NCBI RefSeq assembly: GCF_022346995.1
Contig: NZ_JAKRNM010000001.1
Location: forward strand, 2,046,001 to 2,110,000
Length of the DNA stretch: 64,000 nt
From: Paenibacillus sp. ACRRY
Lineage (GTDB): Bacteria; Bacillota; Bacilli; Paenibacillales; Paenibacillaceae
Direction of reading: 5' to 3'
In this document: positions 34,348 through 42,802 of the stretch, one piece after another
How positions within the stretch are numbered: position 1 is the stretch's first letter
Layout: every line of letters starts with the position of its first letter
Made by a program: the position numbers and the translations under genes
The notes under the pieces: generated by a model
What the model saw: only the letters and a program-made list of their open reading frames with translations
Database searches by the model: none
Told to the model about the DNA's origin: nothing

Positions 34348-34380
34348 ATTTGGTTTATTTGGTTTATTTGGTTTATTTGG
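34345..34380. repeat. Four perfect copies of a 9-bp repeat (TTTATTTGG)
   Basis: TTTATTTGG is repeated at 34345, 34354, 34363 and 34372 with no mismatch, between the cimA terminator and the convergent thioredoxin-like gene's stop codon at 34385. The first copy overlaps the terminator tail. Such a run can change copy number by slippage. Confidence 0.9.
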
Positions 34381-34384
34381 TTCA

Positions 34385-34933
34385 CTAGTTGATAACCTTC
34401 TTAATTTTACGCTCCAATTCTTTCTCAGGCAAAATGCCGAGTATGACTTCCTGGATCACTCCATTCTTGTCAATCAGCACATTTGTAGGAAAAGCGACAC
34501 CATTATACTTGGCATAGGCTTCCCCATCTTCATCAAGCAAAATAGGGAACATCAGTTTGTATTCCTGCACAAAAGCTTTAGCATCTTTTAGCTTATCGTA
34601 AGGAGTTACATTGACTCCATACATATCCATTTTATCTTGATATTTAGCCGCCAGGGCATTAAGCGCCGGCGCTTCCTCCTTGCAAGGTTCACACCAGGAA
34701 GCCCAGAAGCTGACAAATACAGCCTTTTCCTTTGATCCTCCTGCGGTATATGTTTTCCCATCCATGCCTTTGAGAGAAAACCCTGGGGCCAGTAATCCCG
34801 CTCTTGGTCCCGTTTCTGTTGGAAGTGGCTCTTCTTGTTTAAACACCGCAGCGATTCCATTATCCGCATTTTGAGCCAGTGCAATCCCAATCAGCAACAC
34901 AACACCAAGTAGTATGTATATATTTCTTTTCAT
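34385..34933 (-). CDS. TlpA/ResA-like thiol-disulfide oxidoreductase
   Basis: A 182-residue protein with an N-terminal membrane anchor (IYILLGVVLLIGIAL) and an extracytoplasmic thioredoxin fold. The active site is FWASWCEPCKEEAPAL (CEPC, as in ResA) and AFPTNVLIDKNG has the cis-proline. It probably reduces apocytochrome c or other exported thiols. ATG 34933 follows AAGGTGG at 6 nt. No cytochrome maturation genes are near. Confidence 0.92.
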   Translation of the reverse strand: MKRNIYILLGVVLLIGIALAQNADNGIAAVFKQEEPLPTETGPRAGLLAPGFSLKGMDGKTYTAGGSKEKAVFVSFWASWCEPCKEEAPALNALAAKYQDKMDMYGVNVTPYDKLKDAKAFVQEYKLMFPILLDEDGEAYAKYNGVAFPTNVLIDKNGVIQEVILGILPEKELERKIKKVIN

Positions 34934-35173
34934 GGCTAGCCACCTTCTTGTAGAATCAGCATCTCGGTTTAACATTATTACCATCACTCATTGCAAGTGG
35001 TCCTAACCACTTGATTACGTTTGCATGGTGATGTCACTTATTCCTTGTTGTAAAATACTCTCTTTAATATTGTACCCTTTTCCTTTAAAATTTTACAATC
35101 AGGGATCATACAAATTCAAACAAAAAAGGACCCCTGCCTAAGCAGGAGCCAAAGAGAGAGGGGTGAATACAAA

Positions 35174-35662
35174 ATGGCAGCACTTCACGGACAGCAAAAC
35201 ACGTTCTTCATCTCTTCATCCGTAGAGCAAGAAATGTCGAAACACATGTACCATTCGCTGCCGCAGGAAGCCTGCGGGGTTGTGCTGGGTGAAGCTGCAG
35301 CGGGCGGCATACGAATCAGTCGGTTTCAGCCAATTCGCAACGTTGCGCCTAACCCGCTGCATCACTTCAGTCTGGATGAGGAGGAATGGATTCGTTGCAT
35401 ATTTAATGAGCCACAGCTCATTGGTATCTTCCACTCACATCCGCAAACCAGTCCAGTACCATCCAATCAGGACCTCATGGCCCTCCCAGCTTACGCTGGA
35501 TTAATCAAGGTGTATCTGATCGGCACTCCTGCTCTGACAAGCACGTCTGAACCACAAATGCATTTGAATGGTTATGAGATCCAGTACAAAGTGGCTGACC
35601 CCAGCAAGGCAAATCAGCAAAAGCGCTATGATCTTCAGCCAGCACAACTACGCATGACTTAA
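35174..35662 (+). CDS. M67 family (JAMM/Mov34) metallopeptidase
   Basis: A 162-residue protein with the full zinc site: Glu in LPQEACGVVLG and HSHPQTSPVPSNQD (H-x-H-x7-S-x2-D). Bacterial members cleave ubiquitin-like or sulfur carrier proteins such as ThiS and MoaD; none of those is encoded nearby. The start ATG 35174 has AGAGAGGGGTG 9 nt upstream. Its last 15 bases overlap the tail of the convergent exonuclease gene. Confidence 0.9.
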   Translation: MAALHGQQNTFFISSSVEQEMSKHMYHSLPQEACGVVLGEAAAGGIRISRFQPIRNVAPNPLHHFSLDEEEWIRCIFNEPQLIGIFHSHPQTSPVPSNQDLMALPAYAGLIKVYLIGTPALTSTSEPQMHLNGYEIQYKVADPSKANQQKRYDLQPAQLRMT

Positions 35663-36385
35663 GTGGGTATACAAGTCACCCAGTGTTTCTATATTTTTAT
35701 GAGTCATATCCTCCAAATAACAGGACCATAGCTGTGCAGTCATTTTCGCATCTTCCAATGCATGATGACGTCCGTAGATTGGTATCCCCCTTGATTCCAG
35801 CAGTTCATCGAGACCATAGCCCGTTCTATCCGGCTCCAGCCAGCGAGCCAGCATCATGGTGTCGATCAGCCGGTGGGTCAGCCTCACTTTGGAGGTGCGC
35901 CACAGAGCAGCATTCAGAAATGCCCGATCATGCGCACTTGCATGTGCAACCAGTACACTGCCTCCAACAAATGACATAAAATCATGCAGGCCTTCCAGCA
36001 AAGTAGGTGCATCAACGCACATCTGCTGTGTGATGCCTGTAAGTTCGGTAATGTGTTCTGGTATTGCAGCTTTGGATTGAACGAGTGTATAAAACTGTTC
36101 TCCTTCCAGCACTACACCACCACTGATGCGCACGGCGCCAAATGATAGAATCTCATCTCCATGCTGCGGAGCAAAACCTGTTGTCTCCAGGTCAAATACA
36201 ACAGCATCCAATTCATTCAGCGGCGTATGAAGAACTTCCGGTCTGCGCTGCTCCCTCATCATTGAGCGAATGAACGCCATGTGTTGCGCCGTTGGGGCCC
36301 CCATTATGGAAGCGATGGCAGAAGGAACCCCTCCCTGACGCAGCGAATTCCAAAATCCAGTATTGCCCCTCGCCGGCTCTCTCAT
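35648..36385 (-). CDS. DnaQ-like 3'-5' exonuclease (DEDDh)
   Basis: A 245-residue protein. After about 55 residues of unassigned N-terminus it has a full DEDDh nuclease: ExoI VVFDLETTGFAP, ExoII VAHASAHDRAFL and ExoIII YGRHHALEDAKMTAQ with the catalytic His and Asp. It resembles the proofreading subunit of DNA polymerase III but is encoded far from any polymerase, so repair or RNA processing is possible. ATG 36385 overlaps the stop of the DUF294 gene by four bases (ATGA), so the two are translationally coupled. Confidence 0.9.
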   Translation of the reverse strand: MREPARGNTGFWNSLRQGGVPSAIASIMGAPTAQHMAFIRSMMREQRRPEVLHTPLNELDAVVFDLETTGFAPQHGDEILSFGAVRISGGVVLEGEQFYTLVQSKAAIPEHITELTGITQQMCVDAPTLLEGLHDFMSFVGGSVLVAHASAHDRAFLNAALWRTSKVRLTHRLIDTMMLARWLEPDRTGYGLDELLESRGIPIYGRHHALEDAKMTAQLWSCYLEDMTHKNIETLGDLYTHLSHA

Positions 36386-37470
36386 GGACGTCTCCTTTCT
36401 GCAAAACGAAGTTGTCTTTGCAGTGCACGATGCACCCGTCGCACCTGTCCTAATGTATCCCGCAGTTCATAATGCATCTGTTTTTGCTTCATTTGTTTCT
36501 CATCCAGAAAACCACTGCTCTGCTGCAGCCCACCTCTAATGACTACCGGTGTACTGCGTCTAAACTTCAGTGCAATCATAAAAGCACGCCCTGCCGCATC
36601 TAGCAACGTAAGAGGAACCGCTTCGAGGGACACCAATCTCTGTATTCGCTTGAGCGTAGATGTTTCCTTGATTCCATGCTGCAGTGCCAGGAAACGTGCA
36701 CTGTTTACCAGTGGAATGTATAAGCCATATTTGACATCGAATCCTCCAGCATGCTCTCCAAACCTTTCAGTGACCACCTGACCGAGAATATTAAGGGTTG
36801 CCTTGTGCTTAACAGTATTGCGCAGGACAGCATCAGACAGCTCGGGAACGGCTCTAAACCCATCATAGAAGGCAGCAATCCATTCATCAGCCAGAGCTCT
36901 CTCTCCTGCCACAAAACGCATATCCGAAGCAATGATCAAATTGCGCACAGGTTCCCACGCCAGATCCGACCTCCACGCCTGAAGCTGCTCCTTCCAGGAT
37001 TCCAGTGTTTTACGCCATAACGGCTCTGAACACATCACTTTCCCTTCACATTTGGCATAGCCCAGCTCTTCAAGCATATCAGCCATTCGTCGTCCGAGTT
37101 CGGCAAAATACTCCTCTTTCCCCCCATGCGGGTTATCGCTGATAATCATGCCGTTATCCTGATCACTCCATAATGTAGCTTCTTCCCTGCCCGAACTGCC
37201 AAAAACGATAAAGGCATAGGGGACGGGAGGCCGGCCGAAGCCTTCCTCTACCATCCCCTGGATGCATAACTCTACTGCTTTCCGGTATATCCGGTCATGC
37301 AGTTCATTTACCGTTTGGTACCACTCGATTGGCGACAAGGAAGCGGACAACAATTCCTGGAGCTCATTCTGCAATACTACACGTGCCTGGCGCAGCTCCC
37401 CGGTTGAAGCAGCACCATCGATCCCCTGATAGGACCAAGAATGGTTTATAAACGGGATAGGTTCCATCAT
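36382..37470 (-). CDS. DUF294 nucleotidyltransferase-like protein
   Basis: A 362-residue protein of the GlnD-related nucleotidyltransferase group. FIVFGSSGREEATLWSDQDN contains the GSxGRxE motif and the D-x-D metal residues; the C-terminal half (from about residue 200) is the DUF294 substrate-binding helical domain, including VKHKATLNILGQVV. No CBS or cyclic-nucleotide domain is fused, unlike many family members. It lies 39 nt downstream of the ammonium transporter gene with no terminator between, and overlaps the exonuclease gene. By family it could nucleotidylate a protein such as a P-II-like regulator, but that is inference. ATG 37470 follows AAGGAGGCAGGAC. Confidence 0.88.
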   Translation of the reverse strand: MMEPIPFINHSWSYQGIDGAASTGELRQARVVLQNELQELLSASLSPIEWYQTVNELHDRIYRKAVELCIQGMVEEGFGRPPVPYAFIVFGSSGREEATLWSDQDNGMIISDNPHGGKEEYFAELGRRMADMLEELGYAKCEGKVMCSEPLWRKTLESWKEQLQAWRSDLAWEPVRNLIIASDMRFVAGERALADEWIAAFYDGFRAVPELSDAVLRNTVKHKATLNILGQVVTERFGEHAGGFDVKYGLYIPLVNSARFLALQHGIKETSTLKRIQRLVSLEAVPLTLLDAAGRAFMIALKFRRSTPVVIRGGLQQSSGFLDEKQMKQKQMHYELRDTLGQVRRVHRALQRQLRFAERRRP

Positions 37471-37509
37471 GTCCTGCCTCCTTGAAGCGTGATTCAGTCA
37501 TCATTCACC

Positions 37510-38913
37510 TTAGGAGCTGAACGTACCGCCACCACTGGATTTACTTTCAACACTTTTCATTTGCTCAGGGTACCCATAAGTACCGTGCTCACTAAGATCC
37601 AGACCCATGGTTTCCTCTTCTTCAGTTACACGGATACCCATGATGGCTTTCATTCCGCCAAGGATAATGAAGGAAACAACCAGTACGAAGGCGAATGCGC
37701 CAACCAGACCCAAAAGTTGAACTCCCAGCTGGTGGAACCCACCGCCGTAGAACAGACCCGCTTGACCTACACCTGCATTTTCAGCAAGCTCCGGAGTTGC
37801 GAACAATCCTGTGGAAATCGCTCCCCACATACCAGCGATACCGTGGACGGAGAATGCATAGATTGGATCGTCAATCCCTTTGCGATCGAAGTATTGAGCC
37901 GTGAAGAATGTGATAATACCTGCCAAAGCACCGATAACCAGAGCTGCCCAAGGTTCTACAAAGGCACAAGCACCTGTAATCGCAACGAGTGCTGCAAGCA
38001 CACCGTTCAGCATGCTAGGAATATCGGATTTACCAAGAACCGCCCAAGAGATCAACAGTGCAGCAACACCACCAGCTGCAGCGGCAACGTTTGTAGTCAA
38101 TGCAACATAACCGAAGAATCCATCACCCATAGCTGACAACGTGCTACCTGGGTTGAATCCGAACCAACCGATCCAGAGGATGATAACACCGAGAACAGAA
38201 TAAACTTGGTTATGACCCGGAATGATGTTAGGTTTTCCGTCTTTGTTGTATTTACCGATACGCGGTTTCAACAGGATCGTAGCTACCAATGCAGCTGTTG
38301 CACCCGTCAAGTGAACTACCGTCGAACCTGCGAAGTCTTGCATACCCAGCTCTGCGAGCCAGCCGCCGCCCCATACCCAGTGAGCAACAACCGGATACAT
38401 AATAATGGTATAAAGTGTTCCAAAAACAATATATACGCTCATTTTTGCACGTTCAGCCATACCACCGCAGGCAATGGCCAGAGATACTGCAGCAAAAGCG
38501 AGGTGGAATACGAATTTTACGGTAAGTGGAACATCGGAGAAGGCCAGTGATTCGAAAGAAGCAGCCATCTGGTCACCACTCAGGAAAAAGCCTGTTGTTC
38601 CAAAAAAGCTGTTACCGTTACCGAAGCCAAGACCGAAGCCGAGAGCCCAGAAGGCAATAACCGAAATTCCTAATGTCAGGATCGTTTTACCCGCAATATG
38701 TCCTGCATTCTTCATTCGTGTTGAACCTGCTTCCAATAAAGCAAATCCCCCTTGCATCAAGAAAACCAGCACAACAGCCAGAAACGTAAAGGCTGAGTTC
38801 AGACCCGTTTGAAGTTCAATGTTAGTCGGCCCCTCCGCCGAAGCGAATGCGCTGACTGGGAAAGCCAGTAACGTAAGCATTAATAACACCGCAACCAACC
38901 ATTTCTTTCTCAT
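37510..38913 (-). CDS. amtB: Ammonium transporter (Amt family)
   Basis: A 467-residue protein with a signal peptide (MRKKWLVAVLLMLTLLAF, cleaved after about 25) and eleven membrane helices. GGFALLEAGSTRMKNAGHI, AGSTVVHLTGATAALVAT and FSVHGIAGMWGAISTGL are Amt landmarks, the last two holding the twin-histidine pore. It takes up ammonium under nitrogen limitation. The C-terminal tail (GMKAIMGIRVTEEEETMGLD) is the region that P-II proteins contact. No glnB/glnK gene follows, unlike in B. subtilis (nrgAB). ATG 38913 has GGGAG 8 nt upstream. Confidence 0.95.
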   Translation of the reverse strand: MRKKWLVAVLLMLTLLAFPVSAFASAEGPTNIELQTGLNSAFTFLAVVLVFLMQGGFALLEAGSTRMKNAGHIAGKTILTLGISVIAFWALGFGLGFGNGNSFFGTTGFFLSGDQMAASFESLAFSDVPLTVKFVFHLAFAAVSLAIACGGMAERAKMSVYIVFGTLYTIIMYPVVAHWVWGGGWLAELGMQDFAGSTVVHLTGATAALVATILLKPRIGKYNKDGKPNIIPGHNQVYSVLGVIILWIGWFGFNPGSTLSAMGDGFFGYVALTTNVAAAAGGVAALLISWAVLGKSDIPSMLNGVLAALVAITGACAFVEPWAALVIGALAGIITFFTAQYFDRKGIDDPIYAFSVHGIAGMWGAISTGLFATPELAENAGVGQAGLFYGGGFHQLGVQLLGLVGAFAFVLVVSFIILGGMKAIMGIRVTEEEETMGLDLSEHGTYGYPEQMKSVESKSSGGGTFSS

Positions 38914-38931
38914 ATACCCCACTCCCTCTTA

Positions 38932-38948
38932 TGTTAAGTTTCTTCACA
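38932..38948 (-). promoter_or_regulatory. GlnR/TnrA box of the amt operon
   Basis: TGTTAAGTTTCTTCACA matches the consensus TGTNA-N7-TNACA at every defined position. It lies downstream of the promoter at 38970-38999, at about +15 to +31, so a bound regulator would block transcription rather than activate it. Confidence 0.85.
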
Positions 38949-38969
38949 TATCGTGAAACTCTTAATGTC

Positions 38970-38999
38970 ATTATAAGCAGAAGACAGGAAAGTTGACAA
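38970..38999 (-). promoter_or_regulatory. Sigma-A promoter of the amt operon
   Basis: On the minus strand TTGTCA (38999-38994), an 18-nt spacer and TATAAT (38975-38970). The start would be near 38963. Confidence 0.8.
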
Positions 39000-39134
39000 G
39001 AGTATTTTAATCAAATCAAAAAAATATTTCTGGGAATAAAGTCTTACGTCTTTTTCTTGCACTTAAGTACATATTCATGTCCTATGAGCACATAGATATA
39101 GAAGCACGCCTAATGGACGATCAAAGCATAACGT

Positions 39135-39164
39135 TTGACTGTATGGTTAAAGATCATGTATCAT
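39135..39164 (+). promoter_or_regulatory. Promoter of the MerR operon
   Basis: TTGACT (39135-39140), an 18-nt spacer and TATCAT (39159-39164). The transcription start would be near 39171. Confidence 0.65.
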
Positions 39165-39206
39165 ATCTATATAGTAAGAAAAGAATGGGGCGGAGTCTGT
39201 AAAGCC

Positions 39207-39243
39207 GCAAGTGGAATCTACAATTCCCTACATTAGAACTTGC
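39207..39243 (+). promoter_or_regulatory. Stem-loop in the merR leader
   Basis: GCAAGT (39207) pairs with ACTTGC (39238-39243) around an inner GGAAT/ATTCC hairpin. The structure ends 7 nt before GTG 39251, close enough to affect ribosome access. It matches no riboswitch class I know. Confidence 0.4.
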
Positions 39244-39250
39244 AAGCGAG

Positions 39251-39697
39251 GTGAATACCATTGGGGATATGAAACTGTTTCGGATTGGCGAACTTGCCAA
39301 GACCGCTGGTGTGAGTGAACGGACGATTGATTACTACACGAAGCTTGGTTTGATCGCACCTGAAGAGCGGACAGAAAAAAACTATCGTCTATATAGTAAT
39401 GAAACTTTAACCAGACTCGAACGTATTGTACAGATGAAACAAGAGAAGTATAGTCTCGACGAGATTAAGCAATCTCTTGAGAAGTGGAGTCTGGTTAGCA
39501 CTGAAGAGCAGGTTGCCAGCAAACTGACAACACTTGAACTTCATGTTCAACAACTTGAGCGAGAGGTCAATGAACTCAAACCGCTGCTTGGCGAGATGAA
39601 ACCTGTACAAGCACGTAAGATGATGGCAGGCCTACTTACGAAAAGTGCCGGTACGATGGAAGCCTTGAAAATCTTGCTTGAGAACACCATGATGTAG
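39251..39697 (+). CDS. MerR family transcriptional regulator
   Basis: A protein of about 140-148 residues. LFRIGELAKTAGVSERTIDY and YTKLGLIAPEERTEKNYRLY form the winged helix domain, and residues from about 85 form a coiled-coil dimerisation helix (TTLELHVQQLEREVNELKPL). No cysteine-rich metal site follows, so the ligand is not an obvious metal. The start is uncertain: GTG 39251 is directly next to GAG; ATT 39260 lies 6 nt after GAGGTG; ATG 39269 gives the usual MerR N-terminus MKLFRIGEL but has only a close GGGG. It precedes the YugP peptidase gene by 28 nt and probably controls it. Confidence 0.9.
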   Translation: MNTIGDMKLFRIGELAKTAGVSERTIDYYTKLGLIAPEERTEKNYRLYSNETLTRLERIVQMKQEKYSLDEIKQSLEKWSLVSTEEQVASKLTTLELHVQQLEREVNELKPLLGEMKPVQARKMMAGLLTKSAGTMEALKILLENTMM

Positions 39698-39725
39698 CTT
39701 ATTATTAGAAAGCGGAGGAATGAAT

Positions 39726-40406
39726 ATGAGTTTTAATAACGGTATGTTCGTTTTGATCATTATCGCCTTTTTGCTCTCCTTATGGGCGCAATTTCGCGTT
39801 AAAAGTACATTCAACCGTTGGTCTGGCGTACAAAACCTAAATGGTATGACAGGGTATGACGCAGCACGTCATATGCTGGATGCCAATGGTCTGCACGATG
39901 TTCCGATTGAACCCGTGCGAGGCGCCCTCTCAGACCACTACGATCCGATTAACCGGGTTGTACGATTGTCCGAACCTGTATATTATGAAAATTCGATTTC
40001 AGCCGTTTCCGTAGCCTGTCACGAGGTCGGCCATGCGATACAGCACAAGGAAAGCTATCCGATGCTGGTGCTTCGTCACCGGATCTTCCCGATTGTGAAC
40101 TTTGCATCCGGAATCGCGCCTTTTCTACTCATTGCAGGATTCATCTTTAGCGCAATGAATCTAGTTGGTCTCGGTATTATCTTCTTCTCCGTTACCGTTG
40201 CGTTCCAGCTCATCACGTTGCCGGTAGAGTTCAATGCCAGCAATCGAGCACGTGAAATCATGGTTTCCGAAGGTTACATTCGCAATGAAGAAGAAAAAGG
40301 CGTTGCCAAGGTTCTGAACGCCGCAGCGTTAACGTATGTGGCCGCTGCACTGATCTCCCTGCTTGAATTGATCCGTTACATCGGAATTTTCAACAATCGC
40401 GACTAA
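39726..40406 (+). CDS. YugP-type zinc metallopeptidase, integral membrane
   Basis: A 226-residue protein with the zinc motif VACHEVGHAIQH and a third ligand region LPVEFNASNRAREIM. It has an N-terminal membrane helix (MFVLIIIAFLLSLWAQF), two central helices after the active site and one near the C-terminus. Members are membrane-bound peptidases of unknown substrate. ATG 39726 is preferred because GGAGG lies 7 nt upstream. It is the second gene of the MerR operon. Confidence 0.92.
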   Translation: MSFNNGMFVLIIIAFLLSLWAQFRVKSTFNRWSGVQNLNGMTGYDAARHMLDANGLHDVPIEPVRGALSDHYDPINRVVRLSEPVYYENSISAVSVACHEVGHAIQHKESYPMLVLRHRIFPIVNFASGIAPFLLIAGFIFSAMNLVGLGIIFFSVTVAFQLITLPVEFNASNRAREIMVSEGYIRNEEEKGVAKVLNAAALTYVAAALISLLELIRYIGIFNNRD

Positions 40407-40426
40407 ACCAAATACATTAGAAACAA

Positions 40427-40466
40427 AAAACAATACCCCACCGTTACTCGGATGGGGTATTGTTTT
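40427..40466. terminator. Bidirectional terminator overlapping the LysR 3' end
   Basis: A 14-bp stem (AAAACAATACCCCA / TGGGGTATTGTTTT) lies between convergent genes; it includes the LysR stop codon and its last codons. Confidence 0.85.
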
Positions 40467-41355
40467 GCTGTAGACCGAAATAGTTAAGTAAAAACGACCG
40501 AAATGACTGTGCTACAAGCGGCAATTTGTCATCCGCACGATGGATTAAACCAATGGTCCGCGTTACTTTCGGATGAGAAATGGCCACATGTGCCGGTTGT
40601 AGTGGATTAGTCTGGAAAAGTGCCATTTCCGGCAGCAAACTCACTCCCATGCCCGCTGCAACCAACCCGCGGATGGTATCCGTCTCTTCACCTTCAAAAG
40701 CGATTTTCGGTGTAAATCCCGCTTCCAGGCAGGCATGCCAGACAATTGGACGCAAAGAGTACCCTTTGCTGAACAAAACAAATTTATCATCTTTGAGCTG
40801 TTCAAGTGCGATTTCCTCTTCGCCTGCAAGCGGGTGATTCGGAGGAAGAATGGCATGCAATTCTTCGGTTAGCACGATATCACCTGCGACCTGATCATGC
40901 TTTTCCGGGAAAGGTGATATGAAAGCCAGATCCACCTCAGCAGACAGCACGTCACGAATGAGCGTCGGAAACATGCCCTGTTTAAATCTGAATTTGACGT
41001 TGGGATAACGCTGACGAAATGCGGCCACGACTGAAGGAATCAGATGAATACCCAGACTATGAGGAAAACCAATACGAATCTCACCATGTTCCGGGTCCAA
41101 AAACTCATGAACTTCTCCGACTGCTTTGTCCAGATCCTTTAATATCCCTTCAACACGTTTGCAGAAGAGCTGACCCACTGCGGTCAACTGCAAATTCCGC
41201 CCCTTTTGCATAAAGAGGTCAACTCCCAGCTCTTCCTCCAGCTGATGAATCTGGCGACTCACTGCTGACTGTGCGACATGCAGCTCTTCAGCCGCCTGGG
41301 TCACATGCTCCTTTTGTGCCACTTTCAAAAAGTAATGCAACTGTCTTAATTCCAC
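40444..41355 (-). CDS. LysR family transcriptional regulator
   Basis: A 303-residue protein. Residues 1-60 are the winged helix (RQLHYFLKVAQKEHVTQAA and QSAVSRQIHQLEEELGVDLF) and residues 90-290 a periplasmic-binding-type effector domain (GEIRIGFPHSLGIHLIP, VAAGMGVSLLPEMA). The group resembles GltC/CcpE-like activators of metabolism. The effector is unknown and its target is not obvious, since both neighbours are convergent or unrelated. GTG 41355 has only a weak ribosome site (AGGCGA). Confidence 0.9.
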   Translation of the reverse strand: MELRQLHYFLKVAQKEHVTQAAEELHVAQSAVSRQIHQLEEELGVDLFMQKGRNLQLTAVGQLFCKRVEGILKDLDKAVGEVHEFLDPEHGEIRIGFPHSLGIHLIPSVVAAFRQRYPNVKFRFKQGMFPTLIRDVLSAEVDLAFISPFPEKHDQVAGDIVLTEELHAILPPNHPLAGEEEIALEQLKDDKFVLFSKGYSLRPIVWHACLEAGFTPKIAFEGEETDTIRGLVAAGMGVSLLPEMALFQTNPLQPAHVAISHPKVTRTIGLIHRADDKLPLVAQSFRSFLLNYFGLQQNNTPSE

Positions 41356-41434
41356 TCGCCTGATCTCTCCAATCTGCTATACCCTTCTTAGACCTGCCTG
41401 CATTCCGTCTTCAGATCATTACACCCATACGCGT

Positions 41435-42064
41435 TTACTGCTTTCTGAATTTCCTTGGCTGCCACAATCGGATAAGAAGTCCGTAAATAAAGAATCCACC
41501 TAACAATCCACCCAAATGAGCCATCCAGTTAATGCCCGACATGGCAAATGAGAAAATAATACCGAATGCAAGCAGTGTGTACAATGTTTTGCGTGATGCT
41601 TCATCCATCATCGTCCGCTGGAATAGAGCAACATACAGAAACGCACCATAAATCCCGTAAATAGCTCCAGATGCGCCTACGGAGATTGTTGTTTCTCCTG
41701 CAGAGTTGTACCAGGCAAGCGCCAAAACATTGCCCAGAACCCCGCTGCCCAGATACAACAAGCCATATCTTACCGACCCGAGCAAGCGCTCCATCGGAGG
41801 CGCAAATACAACCAGCGCAAAGCTGTTAAACAACAGATGACTGAAACCTGCATGAAGAAAAATGGACGTAAAGTACCTCCACCATTCTCCCGAGAAAAAC
41901 TCATGGTTTGTCAAAGCACCAAATTTCAGCAATGTCATCGTATTCGTTGACCCACCATTGACAGCAAGTAATATAAACATCACGACATTGGCAACCAACA
42001 AAATTGACGTCAGCGGGAAAAACTTCAAATAACTTCTCCAATTTTCATACCGAATAAATATCAT
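41435..42064 (-). CDS. Rhomboid family intramembrane serine protease
   Basis: A 209-residue membrane protein with six helices. The catalytic Ser lies in SVGASGAIYGIYGAF and the His in NWMAHLGGLLGGFF; YFTSIFLHAGFSHLLFNS is the conserved second helix. It cleaves transmembrane helices of unknown partner proteins. ATG 42064 follows GAGGAAACTT. It is divergent from tpx. Confidence 0.94.
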   Translation of the reverse strand: MIFIRYENWRSYLKFFPLTSILLVANVVMFILLAVNGGSTNTMTLLKFGALTNHEFFSGEWWRYFTSIFLHAGFSHLLFNSFALVVFAPPMERLLGSVRYGLLYLGSGVLGNVLALAWYNSAGETTISVGASGAIYGIYGAFLYVALFQRTMMDEASRKTLYTLLAFGIIFSFAMSGINWMAHLGGLLGGFFIYGLLIRLWQPRKFRKQ

Positions 42065-42210
42065 AAGTTTCCTCTTTCACTCCACCCTGTTCAGATCTTC
42101 CTTCACTTCGTATCCATTATCATGATTGCACACCCGAATTGGACAATGCCTTTCATAAAAGATTATAATGGATTTTGGCACGGATCACCAATTTAAGGAG
42201 GAACATTATT

Positions 42211-42729
42211 ATGGCACAAGAACGTACAGGCGCAGCCACATTCAAAGGCAACCCTATTACATTGATCGGACCCGAATTGAAAGTGGGCGATCAAGCTCCC
42301 GATTTTACATTGAGTAAAAATCTGCTTGAAGATGCATCCTTGAAAGACTTCGCAGGCAAAATTAAACTGATCAGCGTCGTTCCTTCACTGGATACTGGAG
42401 TATGCGATGCCCAAACTCGCCGCTTCAATGTTGAAGCCGGAGACCTTGGCGACAATGTTGTTGTACTGACAGTAAGCGTAGACCTTCCGTTCGCACAAGA
42501 ACGCTGGTGCGGAGCAGCCGGTGTAGACCGCGTTGTAACATTGTCCGATTACAAAACACGCTCTTTCGGCGAAAACTACGGTGTTCTGATCAAAGAATTC
42601 CAATTGGACATGCGTTCCATCTTTGTAGTGGATACCGAAGACCGGATTACATATGTGGAATATCTGCCTGAGATGACAGATTCCCCGAACTTCGAGCAAG
42701 CCATTGCCGCAGTAAAAGCTTTGCTGTAA
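42211..42729 (+). CDS. tpx: Thiol peroxidase
   Basis: A 172-residue atypical 2-Cys peroxiredoxin that reduces peroxides using thioredoxin. [17 protein letters not shown] carries the peroxidatic Cys and [10 protein letters not shown] the resolving Cys, with the full Tpx start ([19 protein letters not shown]). ATG 42211 is preceded by AAGGAGG; the frame extends upstream to 42175 without support. A TATAAT lies near 42164. Confidence 0.96.
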   Translation: MAQERTGAATFKGNPITLIGPELKVGDQAPDFTLSKNLLEDASLKDFAGKIKLISVVPSLDTGVCDAQTRRFNVEAGDLGDNVVVLTVSVDLPFAQERWCGAAGVDRVVTLSDYKTRSFGENYGVLIKEFQLDMRSIFVVDTEDRITYVEYLPEMTDSPNFEQAIAAVKALL

Positions 42730-42750
42730 AAGGAATCCACGTTCAGAACA

Positions 42751-42790
42751 AAAGCGAGGAAGGTTCACCTTCTCTCGCTTTTTGTTTTAC
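42751..42790 (+). terminator. Terminator of tpx
   Basis: AAAGCGAG-GAAGGT and ACCTTC-CTCGCTTT pair and run into TTTGTTTT; it may also serve the convergent DUF1499 gene. Confidence 0.85.
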
Positions 42791-42802
42791 CATCCATCTA
42801 TT

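Noticed and set aside
37471-37509. P-II (glnK) gene after the ammonium transporter
   Set aside because: The gap is only 39 nt and the next gene is a DUF294 nucleotidyltransferase; no P-II-like protein is encoded in the window.
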